Below are positions 1 through 14,719 of a stretch of 64,000 nucleotides of DNA, piece by piece. How positions within the stretch are numbered: position 1 is the first letter of the stretch; every line of letters begins with the position of its first letter. The stretch lies in assembly GCA_012295275.1 (NCBI GenBank), contig CM022672.1, forward strand, positions 10,981,904 through 11,045,903, in the 5' to 3' direction. This DNA comes from Chrysomallon squamiferum. Lineage: Eukaryota > Mollusca > Gastropoda > Neomphalida > Peltospiridae. Below the pieces are notes generated by a model. It worked only from the letters and a program-made list of their open reading frames with translations. It was not told where the DNA came from and did no database searches. The translations under genes were made by a program, and so were the position numbers.

Positions 1-3000
1 CAAGATAGCAAGCTGATTGTAAGGCTGGCCTAAAAGTTAGAAACATAGTAGCAATGCAATGAAAGTAACAAAAAATAAATAAAGGTATAGCTAATATTTT
101 TTATTACCCTCTTACATTAGTCTTTATAAAAATTATTTCAAATATCTAGTAAATCAAAAATATTTATTACATTTTTTAACTAATTTTTATAGAAACAAAA
201 AAATATAATAATAATAAGAAGTTTATATATATGTTTGTGTGTGCGTTGTAGGGTCATTTGGTAAACATATTTTTTCATGTGCAGAACAAGAAACATGTAA
301 TGTTTTATTTTATTAACTTCTTAACAATATCATTAAAAACAATTTTTTTTTTGTAAATTATGAACCTCAAAAACATGTTATAAAAAATATCTCACCATTC
401 TGAGGAACAAGGTTTGCAGCATGTTGGTAATATGTCTGAGCCTGTTCAACCTGCTGACGATATCGAGCTGAAGCAAAAGATATAGTAAAAATCAACACAA
501 ATTAAAATACAAATAAAATAAATATTTACAAAAGATATATTTATTTTTTCACTTTTAAACAACAGGCTAATGAACAATGAAAACAAAAATGCAATTCAAA
601 ACAACTATGAATTAAGTCTGAATTTGTATTCATTAGTAAATAATTTTTAATTTTTTTTTTTTTGAATGTTTGGAATCACCTGGAGACTAAAAAGCTTTAC
701 ATACCTATATCCCCTAGGTGTACAAGACAGTGCTGACAGACATACAGACATGAGCTTTTCTTAGGAGGTGTTATCCGAGTTTTCAATGGACATTTTTCTA
801 GAAAATAATTAAAAATAAATTCTCAATAAACAAAAAAATCAGTCCAAATTAATCACACTTTAATTCAGTGGCAAATTTAATATCTGTATAAAACATACAC
901 CAGTTTGGTCTTTGTAATTAATATCCAAGATTTCCTCTATAAAGTAATAAAATTGTTTATACATATTTTAAAAATAAGAGTATATTTGGGATTTTTTAAA
1001 CTGCACTGAATAAGGTTTATTAAACATTAAATAATCTACACTCAATTTACAAAATACAACACATAACAATTCAACAGTAATCTGGATATTCATTAATCTC
1101 TATATTTTAAAAACATCAAATAACAAAAGCAAAAATAAAATTTTAGTAAAAAATGTAAAAAATCAACAAAATATTTACCTTTCATAACACCAAAAACTGC
1201 TGATTTTCGTCGGAATGGCAAGTCTAACTTGAATGTTGTACATATTTGCTGTAAAAACTGCAAAATATTTTTGAAAGAATTACTAAAATAAAAAATCATC
1301 AACAATCTCAATTACTGGTTTTTTAATTTTCACTTCTGAAGTGTATGCCAGATGTTTTGCTTTATTACAAATTACAGAGTGTTATTTATTATTAAAAAAA
1401 TATTCAGATCTAAATATCTAATTACCTGCAGGTAGAAGCCACTGGCTGTTTCTAGAAACAGATTCAAACTGGCTTGTATTTCTCCTCGTTTGGCATTCTG
1501 AAATTATATTATTTCATTTTTTTTTTTTTTTTTTTTCTAATTTAGCAAAAATATAAAAAAAAAAAAAAAAAAAAAATAAAATAAAAAAAATAAAATAAAA
1601 TAAAATAAAATATTAATAATATTTAGCTGCTCTATTTCAATCAGATTACAAAGTGGCTGTTTCAGTACAAAACTAGCCATATTTCAATTACATTATATGC
1701 AAAGACAGATAATTATTGCATTTCCACATCTTTCTTTAAAAATAAATCCTTCTGTATTTTATATTAATAAAACTGTCATGAAAATTATTCATTACAAAGA
1801 AGGATATAAAATTACTGATTCTGAAATTGTGAGAAAAAAAAAAAATGTCTAATAAATATACAGACCTGTTTGTCTTTGGCCTGAGTTTGCAGTATATTAA
1901 TCTGGTTTTTAAATGCATGGTTCCATCTAATTTAAAAAACAGATTAAATAAAAGTAAGTTTAAAAATTTTATATAGCATTTTGTCTAAAGCATTGTCAAG
2001 AATTATATTACTGAAAGAAACAATATTAGATATTGCAGTTAATTAAATATACTCTAATAGGAACAAAAACAATATCTATTTCAACAGATAAAACAGATGT
2101 AGAAAAAATTTATTTATTTATTGATATTGCAACAAACAACACAAAACTTTTATTTTATTACTGAAAATGTCAATATTTTAAAAACTGTAAATAAAACAAT
2201 ATAAAATTTTAGAAAATTTTTCCCCGAAAGTTTAAATAAGGAAGCTTCATTATTAGTACAATGTAACAGTCACCATTATTTCTGAATAGAAGACTTCTTA
2301 TTTCAGAGTAACTGATTCTTGCTCAAATGGTTATGATAAACTGTAGAGATTTGAGTATTTAAGATAATAATAATTAGGAATATTTTCTTTATCATATTAT
2401 ATTACATAAGTAACAAATTAACAAATTATTAAAATTACTGAAACATAAAAGCATGTCTACTGGACTCAAATATTTTCAGACTTTGGAACATCTTTCAGGT
2501 AAGTTTATTCAGAATACATTATATTGCAACAATAAACACAGAATGAATTCCAAATGTACTATTACTGTAATATTTTCCCAAGAAAATTATCAAAAGTATA
2601 TATAAAGCTAGAGAATAATGAGAAAATCATAAAAGATCAACATACAAATCCTGTTCCACTTTCTTGTCAAGTGCATATTCCAAGTCCATCAATAGAATTT
2701 TCTTGTACAGATCTTCCAACCTCTGCCGAGTTACCCATAGCTCTGATATATTCTTGCCAGAGTCTAAAATTACAAAACGGTTTTATAAAACAGAAAATTC
2801 CTTATCTTTTAATATCATTATTATTTTATTACTGATTACCTAATTGTTTGAATCATACATTTCAGGTTTAATAACAATGTTAATTAACTGAAGTCTTCTG
2901 CATTAATTTACTTTAAATCTTGTATATTTTATTTTAGGAAATAAAAAGTTTATGAGAAAAAATGTAACATAATGGAACCAGGGCAGCAAAAACAAACAGG

Positions 3001-4029
3001 TAGGCATTGCACTAGGAAAATATATATTTATAAATAATGTATATTGAACCAAAGTGTGAATTATAGCATGGAAACCACAATTTATTTATAAAATATTGAA
3101 TTGAGAACAAATAATACCTGATATTGTTGCTTTTAATGAATCTGCTTGTCTGAAATAAATATTTAAAAATTTGAAATTAATAAGTAAAAATAATTTTATT
3201 GATATAATCATATAAGCAAAAGTTAATTTAAGATTAAAATACTTTAAATATCTGTTAATAAACTGAAACTATTAAACTTGGAGCTTTGAAATGTCTTAAT
3301 TTTCTAACTAAAAGTTATAAACAATTAAACAACTACTTTCATCTACAGACTACAGAAAAATAAATAATTCAAAATTTGAATTATATCATTTATTTTTTCT
3401 TCTAAGCTAAAAAAAAATATTAAAAGTTACATTAATATGATAACAATAATGAAAAAAAAGAGAGAAAATGTAAGTGACTAAAAACAAATACATACACAAA
3501 CTTATAACAACATAATCCTGTTCCAAAACAAATATGAATCACGAGCTGATGTTTAATATAACACATTAAATGATTAATAATAATAAAAAATATATATCTA
3601 TTGCTATATTTTGCGTTAATGTTAGCAATAGATCCATAATGTTTAGTTCACTGACGTTACCAAATACTGACAAAATAGCGCTATAATATTTATTTTCAAT
3701 TAATTATTTCTTAAAATTCGATGCAATCGAATGTTATCTACTTTCACTTTGGAATTGTTGTATCCATACTATTTCTAATGGCAGGCGTACAATAACGTAA
3801 AGAAATTATTATCAAACTATATAATCATATTCAATTTATGGACTTCTTAATACAATCAGACACTTTAAATTTTCAAATATATATAAATATATTCATATTT
3901 AACTTTTAATGAAGAAGTCAGGTTTCAGCCTGTCTTTATTTTTTGTTCAACATTTCGCAATTTCCAAAAACATTTACTAACTAGTCGATTAATATTATCT
4001 TACCTGAGCACTTGTGCAACAGAGGACAT
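1..4029 (-). CDS. SMG7: SMG7 (EST1C-like) nonsense-mediated decay factor, N-terminal 194 residues, partial
   Basis: SMG7 binds phosphorylated UPF1 through a 14-3-3-like TPR domain and recruits mRNA decay in nonsense-mediated decay. Coding exons on the minus strand, 5' to 3': 4029-4004, 3149-3118, 2763-2646, 1926-1866, 1497-1426, 1257-1179, 797-705, 467-396 and 29-1. Each has AG/GT borders and the phases join without a break. The start is MSSVAQVLRQADSLKA. Family landmarks follow: DLEYALDKKVEQDLWNHAFK (about 46-65), LNLFLETASGFYLQ (90-103), CQHCLVHLGDIARYRQQ (150-166), then YYQHAANLVPQNGQPYNQL. Lys65 and Arg162 align with human Lys66 and Arg163, the known phosphoserine-binding residues (alignment from memory). 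The remaining TPR repeats and C-terminus lie off the left edge. SMG5 and SMG6 share the fold, but the sequence is closest to SMG7. The gene is head-to-head with the amidohydrolase. Confidence 0.95.
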
Positions 4030-4604
4030 GACAAAACAACCGATGTATCTACATTATTAGCAAAGAATCACAACACTGGTATCAGGAATAGTTAATTAAA
4101 ACATCAATACATTTTTGACGGCTTAAAATATCGGCCATATGCATTTTATCCAAAAGTAAAACTATTATTCTGTACGAAAACAGACTGAGATCACTAATGT
4201 AAGATAAAACAAAATAAATCTATTAAACACAGCTATAAGTTGGGGATAAGAATATAACTGAAAACAAATGCAGCTGAATCCTCAAAACTGATTAATATAA
4301 CTCGGAAGATCAATTAAATAGTAGTGATGAAAAATAATAAATTCTACTTTTATATATATCTGTGGGAAATCCTTGTCCCATTTTAGAAGCAGTATACATA
4401 GAGAATTACAGGTTTATAAAAGAAGCCAATAACTATATTTTTATTCATTATATATTTAAATAATATAGATAAATTTTAAAGCTATTTTGAAATTTCATAT
4501 CTTCTATATTTAAAAACGATTTAGAATAACATAATGGATTCTCCTTCTTTGTTTCTATTTTTTTCCCTTGATCCAAAAATAGACTGTAAACATTGGACAA
4601 GAAG
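4030..4604. promoter_or_regulatory. Probable bidirectional promoter between SMG7 and the amidohydrolase gene
   Basis: The two start codons point away from each other across 575 bp, so both 5' UTRs and core promoters must lie here unless distant 5' exons exist. I see no clear TATA or CCAAT box in a fixed position. A GC box (GGGGGCGGAG, about 4769-4778) lies just inside the first amidohydrolase intron and stands out against the AT-rich background; it could serve the same promoter. The assignment rests on arrangement, not on a start-site motif. Confidence 0.5.
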
Positions 4605-5613
4605 ATGGATGATTACGTTGATGCACATTTTCGTATGTTATCCTCTTTCTTTAACAGCAGATCATTTTGATATTATTAAGTCAGTTTAACCATGATACAA
4701 AGATTTTTCTGACGTTATAACATTTAATTATTTATTTGAGTTTATTACCATATCAACAAATGCGAAAGGGGGCGGAGTCTAGAAAATAGAAATGTTTATG
4801 TTTTAAAAACATGTTTTAAGAATTTAAATAAAACATTGAAAAGTATAGTTCACCAGTCTGACCACACTTTTAATAGATTTGAAATATTTGACCATCATCA
4901 AAATAATCCATAGTTGAAGATGACATGTCAGCTCATCAAGATTCTAAGAAAGCTCCGTTTTTTGTTTGATCTGTCTGTGCATACACACACACAGTGCACA
5001 CACACAGACACACACACACACACACAGTGTAAATATGACTACTTTATACCTCTAATGTAATAATGCATACTAATCTTTAAAATATTGTAAATGATGAAAA
5101 GAACTGAGAACTGTTGGTAAGAATGCCAGTTCTCACTAAATTAAGAACTCTTGCTAAAACAAGAAGTGAAGTACATGTGTTTTTTTTAAATTTATTATTA
5201 TTATTATTGTTCTTATTATTATTTTTTAAATTTATTTATTATTATTTTTTTTTTTTAGACATATGGAATCTACAAAAGTTTAAATATGCATGGCCTAGTT
5301 CTGACAATGAGACACTTTTCAGAAATTTCAGTCCCAATGATGTTCTGAATGGCATGATGTCAACTCCTGTTAAACATGGTGTCTTTGTACAAGTACTCAA
5401 TAACTGTGCAGCTGAGACAAGTATGTAATATAGACTACATCTGTGTCATTTAAATTCCAAATCCTTCCAGTTTAATTTTCAAAGAAGCTACTAATTAGAA
5501 CTTAATACTTTACTAATATTAGCTAAGATAAAAAAATTCATTAATTAAAGATGTGTGTTTGTGTATATATGTGTATGTGTATGTATATGTATATGGTTAT
5601 ATATGTCTGTGCT

Positions 5614-5648
<35 letters not shown>

Positions 5649-8342
5649 ATGTGTATATGTTTGCATGTTTAAGTGTGTGCATGTGTCTGTATATATGTAT
5701 ATGAGTCTGTGTCTGTCTGTATATGCATGTGTGTGTGCATGTGTGTGTGTGTGTATGCATATATATGTACAGGCATTTATATAGGTATACATATATGTAT
5801 ATTCATATGTAAACGTACTTGTATGTAAATAAAAAATTGATCCACTATCATGTTTTAGGTAAAAAGAAGATACTGTGCTTAACTCAGTGGTTAGAGTGCA
5901 CAACTGAAATATTTTACTAACACTGTAACATTATTTAATGCAATGTAGAAATAACTGGGCTAGAAAATATATTTATTATTGTTGTTGTTGTTGTTGTTGT
6001 TATTGTTATTAAAAATTTTATTTCATTTTTTTATTATTATTTTTTTAACTAATTAATTATTTTATTTTATTTATTATTTTTGATTAAAATTTAGTATTTT
6101 AAACTTACAGAATGGGTTCTTGAGGAAGCGGAGAAGTTTAACTTCATAAAAGGAATTGTTGGAGGTATTGATATCACCTCTTCAGAGGTAAATTTAAATT
6201 ATCTGCTTTGGTCATCATTTTCTTGTAATGATAAATAAGAAACAAATTATGTTCAAAATGAATGTTGTTAAATATTATTAATATTGCACTTTTTGTTAAA
6301 AATAGAAAGAGTTATTAATCATTATTATACTAAAAATCATCATTAATATTTCATTAGAGTATTGTCACCAGATTCTATATTTATTATACACGATTAAAAT
6401 ATATATTAATCAAACCTTTTAAAACTTAAAAAAAATAACCAAATATTTTGTGTTTCCAGCTGGAAGCAACGTTGGATGAATTTCAGAATTTTCCGCTCTT
6501 TAAAGGGGTTCGACACATACTGGATTTTGAAAATTCTTCATGGCTCACACAAAGTGAAGTACACACAGGGCTGGACATCTTACAGCAGAGAGGGCTGACC
6601 TTTGACCTTTTACTTCGGTATGAACCCAATAAAGATAAATATTTGAAATGAATTTAAATAATATTTTTGAAATGAGTGTAATTTACTAAGGTGCTCAGTA
6701 TTTAGAAATAATAATAATAATAAAAACAAAAAAAATCAGTCAAGCTAAAAGCAAATGGCTAAATATAAATAATTTATTTCTGCAGATGGATAGATGTTTG
6801 GATATATATTGTAAATACAGTATAAATGATTGTATTAATAAACTTTTATTTTTATTTTTAACTTTGTAGCACAGAGCATTTAGTTATCAAAACACATTTG
6901 GACAAACAACAAAAATAATTATTATTAAATAATTAAAATATTTACTGATTTAATTTAATCTATCACTGAAGACATAGCTTTATAAACCAAGAAACCATTT
7001 TTCAAATGGTATGTTTAACTTCACGTCATATATATTTGTTAAATTTACTCAGTTGATTTGTTTTACCTAATTATATTTCTTTGAATTTCATAGTCCTCCA
7101 TTACTGAAGCACATTCCAGAACTGGCACGAAAGTTTCCAAGGTTTGTTAAAATTTAGGAATTTAAGAAAAAATCGTGATACACCATAAGCTGTTGCTGAA
7201 TTTGAGAACAAAATAATTCATTAGACGTTTATATTTTTTTAACAGGTCTGTTTTTAGTAGAAACATTTAACCCTATGTCTTTTTTATCACTAGCTGCCAT
7301 ATAGTATGTTTTTAAAATGGATTAAATAGTTTTGGAGTGAACTTTTAAAAACATATATTAAATTTTAATATAGTCTTTAAATGTTCACCCCAAAATCAAT
7401 TAATTAAATTTAATATCAATTAAAATACTTGAAGAATATGATTTGTTTTGTGTTTTTTTTTTTTTTTAAATGGAAAATAATATTTATAAATAAAATTAAA
7501 ATTAAATAAATTTATTTAAAATACAAATTACACATAAACATTATCATCATTAGAATTTTTGACATATACATATAATTCATTAGGTTTAACCTCTACATTA
7601 CTGAATGAAATCAGTGGAAAAACCTGAACTGTGGATAAAACCAGACAATACTCAGGCACTGTACTGGGCTGGTGAAAACATAATTACAAACACTTACATA
7701 AATATAAATATGAATATAATTCAGTTTATTCTGACCATTAAAGTCATCAATGTAGGAACAGAGGTTGTTACGATTTCATTTCAGTATATATTTTTTATTA
7801 TTATTATTTTTTTTCCATTTTTATTTATTTACTATTATTTTTTTATTATTATTATTTATTATTATTTTTTTTTTACTATTATTTTTTATTTTATTTACTG
7901 ATTTTCTTTGGAAGGTTTACTGTTAAATGTTACTGTTTTGATTTACATAATCTGAGAAAATGTCAGAATTATTAATATGGTGCTCTTTCTTTGGTGTTCA
8001 TTCCAGATTTATTCTTTAAAATTATTTTAAACAGTATTCTTAAATCCATTTCCAATAACATAACTTCTTGGCAACAATATTAGGCGGTTTTTTTTTTCAT
8101 AAATTTACTAGTATTCTTATATCTTGCAAAAAAAAATTTCATTTGAAAATATTCTTTTTCATTTGTTTCGAATATTTATTGAGAGTTATTTTTTTAACAG
8201 ACTACTAATGGTTGTTGACCATCTTGCCAAGCCATATATAAAGGATAAGATATTAAGTCCATGGAAAGAGGAAATTGCTGAAATAGCTAAATTTCCCAAT
8301 ATCTACTGTAAACTGTAAGTCAGATATTTGTTGTTATTTTTT

Positions 8343-8440
<98 letters not shown>

Positions 8441-9242
8441 ATATACATTACTTTTATTTTTTATTTTCTTTCAGTATTATTTAAATGTCATCATTTTTAG
8501 CCTTAGAATTCATTGTTTTATGTACATGTTTTAGCCTGAGCAATACCTTCTGTTTGTTAATCTTTTCTTTTCCAGTTCTGGGATGGTTACTGAAGCAGAT
8601 CAGGAAAAATGGACTAAAGATGACTTTAAACCTTACGTTCAAGTAAGTGGAAGTAAATTGAATTAATTTATATTTATTTATTTGATAACTGTTTGGAAGT
8701 CTTTGGTGGGGGGTATGTGGAACGTAATCTATTAGTAAGATTACATTTATTAGACTAATAACAATAACTGGTTAAAACAGCAGTCATACACTAGTATTTT
8801 TATGACTGAAAGATTCTTGTGATACTAAAGTTAAGAAAATGTTCCATCTCCATTCTTTTTGAAAATATAGTATGATGAAAATAATGAGAAAAAATTTAAA
8901 TACATTTAATAAGGGATATCTGTTTCAGAATGCAACATACAATGGTTTATGACATACTTCAGATTAAAATAATATCTCTTATAGAACAAAGAGAAAATAC
9001 ATATAATTTTTTTGTTGTTGTTGTTGTTGTTGTTGTTGCAGCATGTTCTAGAATGCTTTGGTGTTGATCGATGCATGTTTGGCTCCGATTTCCCAGTCTT
9101 ATTGCAAGCTAGTGCTGGGTATGCCGATACTTTCAAACTTCTTTTGGACTTGCTTAATGACTTGCAGATAACTGAAGACGACAGAAACAAAATTTTCAGG
9201 GAGAATGCTGTCAGATTTTATAACTTAGTGCTGAATCAGTAA
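4605..9242 (+). CDS. Amidohydrolase family 2 enzyme (COG3618 / y4mH-like lactonase-type hydrolase), complete, 284 aa
   Basis: Eight exons: 4605-4632, 5259-5420, 6111-6187, 6460-6617, 7094-7141, 8201-8314, 8576-8642 and 9042-9242, ending in TAA. All have GT-AG borders and the phases agree. The protein starts [12 protein letters not shown]. The HxH pair (His8, His10) opening a metal-dependent TIM barrel is visible, followed by GVRHI (105-109), VVDHLAKP (162-169) and FGSDFP (231-236) with the expected metal or catalytic Asp234. The length fits the 280-290 residues usual for the family. Relatives in PF04909 include L-fucono-1,5-lactonase and 2-pyrone-4,6-dicarboxylate lactonase, so hydrolysis of a sugar or dicarboxylate lactone is likely. 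The substrate cannot be read from sequence. There is no signal peptide, so it is probably cytosolic. A (GA)n tract lies in intron 6, and a (TTG)n tract abuts the last acceptor. Confidence 0.93.
7450..7780 (+). mobile_element. Dispersed repeat, copy A, in amidohydrolase intron 5
   Basis: This stretch recurs in opposite orientation at about 13990-14330. Shared blocks include an AT-rich left part (TAATATTTATAAATAAAAT), a central TATAATTCATT followed by TTAACCTCT, then AACCTGAACTGTGGAT and CCAGACAATA. The copies differ by scattered substitutions and small indels. Neither encodes a recognisable transposase, so a non-autonomous element is the simplest reading. Exact ends and target duplications are not resolved. 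Confidence 0.7.
8345..8437. repeat. (GA)n microsatellite, about 93 bp
   Basis: Uninterrupted AG dinucleotides in intron 6 of the amidohydrolase gene, starting about 30 bp after the exon 6 donor. The polypurine mirror repeat could adopt triplex structure. Reading frames across it are low-complexity artefacts. Confidence 0.97.
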
Positions 9243-11999
<2,757 letters not shown>

Positions 12000-12700
12000 A
12001 AGATGACCGTATAGAAAGTGGTCTTTCCTGATTGGTTCTTTTGCGCGATGAATCGTGCACTACCGTTTCAGTTCAAATGGCTATTAAACAATAAATACGG
12101 TGTTTATTTGTGAAATACAACGCAGAATGTGAAAGAAGATAGATCTAAATTTAAATAATCTATTCAGAGTAAACGACCGTTTTCAATTTTTTACAATGTT
12201 TTGTTCCAATATTCGGCTATCACATTTAGTAATTTACCTATTTCCCCTGTTTCGATTTATTTTCGGGATTTTCAGTTATTTCTTTTTAAGAAATTCCTTT
12301 AATAAAAAAATAAATAAATAAATAAAAAATGTATGTCAGATTTTGAGAAAGGAATTACCTATTGCTGGAAAAATAAATACTAAATACTTAAAATAGGTAG
12401 CGAACCCCCAAGCGAGGTTTTATACTAACTTAATTAGTACCTATTAATTTTAAATTAACGTTATATAATTGAAATCTTAATGATAAAAAACCCTGTTACG
12501 CTAAACCACATTCAGCTATCGGAAGGATGTCAGTCAGAGTGACTGGAATACTAAAGCTGATCAACGATCGAATTAATAACCTTATAGTAAAGATGTAAAC
12601 AAACGATAAACCGGAACCGGAAATAATTGCAATCTATTTCATATTATACTTCCTAAAAGTCGGAACATGAAGGAAAACATGCAAAATACAATTTATTAAA
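12000..12700 (+). promoter_or_regulatory. Candidate ZDHHC16 promoter and 5' region
   Basis: This stretch is richer in CpG and less repetitive than its surroundings. It carries an inverted CCAAT box (GATTGG, about 12031) and two abutting ETS-type sites, CCGGAA at 12611-12616 and again at 12617-12622. A spliced 5' UTR would fit: GTAATA near 13133 could be its donor, and CAG before about 13688 an acceptor upstream of the start codon. The start site itself is not visible. Confidence 0.4.
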
Positions 12701-13729
12701 AATATAAATAACACGCATTAAATAATAATACGTTTATACTTTAATATATTTTAATAACATAGCTTAAATCCTTGCACATAAATATGATAAAAGAACACAA
12801 CAGCAAATTTTAAAATATTAAATAATCAGTTCTGTGCCAATTGAATGTCCGATTGAACGTTGAGATTTTATTTATTTGTTATTTGGTATTATCTGAAATC
12901 TGAATAATAGAATTTTAACAAAATGACAGTAATGAACAAAAATATTTTATGTTGTGTGAATCTTACTCTGTTGCGTTTTTTGGTACAGAGAAGGGGAAAT
13001 AACTCGAGAAAGTTACATATATAAAATTTACATTAATAATTTTATAAAATAACATACTTACATAGTTTTACATTTCAACAAATAGATACAGCGGAGGGTA
13101 TTTATCAATATATCAACACATTCAACCTGTAATAGGTAATATATTTTCATCAGAATTATCAGATATAATCTGATATAATTTTCTCAGAATAAAATGTCAC
13201 ATTATATTTCATAACATTTTAATGATTTTTCAGTGTTATAATTTGCCATATTTCTGTTAGAAAAACCCAAACATAGTTCACTTCAGTACTGATGAAAGTG
13301 ATTTTCCAAAACAAAAATATTTTTAATGTAATAGGTTAATTGTGGCAAAACAAATTTTGAATCTCTTTCTTTAAATTTTGGCAGATATTTTATTCTGTAA
13401 TAGTTATAGAATTTATTTTTGATATATAATATTAATCTTCTTTTTGTTCTGTTTCTTAAACAGTTCTTAATGTGTTTATATAATAAAAGGTACACTTGTT
13501 TTTGTTTAACACTCTGTGAAGTGACTTTTAATGTTAACACTGAAAAGCAAGTGACCATAGTTACATGATTACTAAATTGCTATTTCATATAATTCAACTA
13601 CACATGCCATTCAGTATACCTGATGCAGATTTTAAGTACATAGGCCTATATATTATTATTTTATTTTATTTTTTATAAAGCATTCCCAGCAATGGCTGGT
13701 TTTGCTTGAAATTTTCTCACACACTCTGA

Positions 13730-14347
13730 ATGCCATCTTGGAAATACTCCATAAGGATGGGTCGTATAACCTGGAGACTTGGCCAGTGTCCATCAAGACT
13801 AGCCATGTGGTTTCACCAGAAGAAAGCAGATGTTGTGTTATTGTATAAAACACTGTTTTACAATGACTTCAACACATGGACAACTTTTGCAGACACCTGC
13901 TTTGAACCAATATTTTGGTTTGTCGACCACTTCACCAAATATCTAGGTCCAGTGAGTATATTTATTTTTCTGTTTATATCTAGACATTGTAACGAAAATT
14001 TTAAACATTTTTTAACGATTTTGACTTCTCCTGTTCCTGTAGTGAAGACTTTAGAGGTTGGAGTTTTATTTATATTTATATTTATGTAAGTGTATGTAAT
14101 TATTTTTTCACTAGTACAGTACAGTATCTGAATATTGTCTGGTGTCATCCACAGTTCAGGTTTTTCCACTGTTACCCATGCAGAGGTTAAGCCAAATGAA
14201 TTATATGTATATTTTATTGTTTTATATGTAATAATTGAAAAATATTAATGTTGATAATATTTATTAATTTTAATAAATGTATGTAATTTAAATTTTATTT
14301 ATAAATATTAGTTTCCAATTTAAAAACTCCAACAAGAACAAACATTG

Positions 14348-14378
<31 letters not shown>

Positions 14379-14688
14379 CATACAGCCTTAATGGAAACTT
14401 TTGAAAATTCTTTTTATTAGCTTTTTTGTCATATGCTGTATGCTGAGAAAAAAGAAAAATGAAACAAAAACAAATTTTCTAAACTTTCCATTACGGCTGA
14501 ATTCATCATTTAAAATATAATTGTAACATATTTAATAAAGGTAACATAGAAATAATAAAAAATAAAATAAAATCTCAGGAAAGAGTAAAATAATGTTATA
14601 TGCTTCTGTATGCCTATCTGTTTCTGCCTCTGGTTACAAACAGACATTCAATTAATGTATTTTATTTGCTGTTTATTATTTTATTGTA

Positions 14689-14719
<31 letters not shown>

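Noticed and set aside
5545-5903. Overlapping Cys/Val- and His/Thr-rich frames on both strands
   Set aside because: They are translations of TG/CA and TATG microsatellites, not genes.
8328-8534. Arg/Glu repeat protein
   Set aside because: Created by the (GA)n tract inside an intron of the amidohydrolase gene.
13656-13853. Minus-strand open frame opposite ZDHHC16 exon 1
   Set aside because: A shadow of the coding exon on the other strand; no splice or family support.
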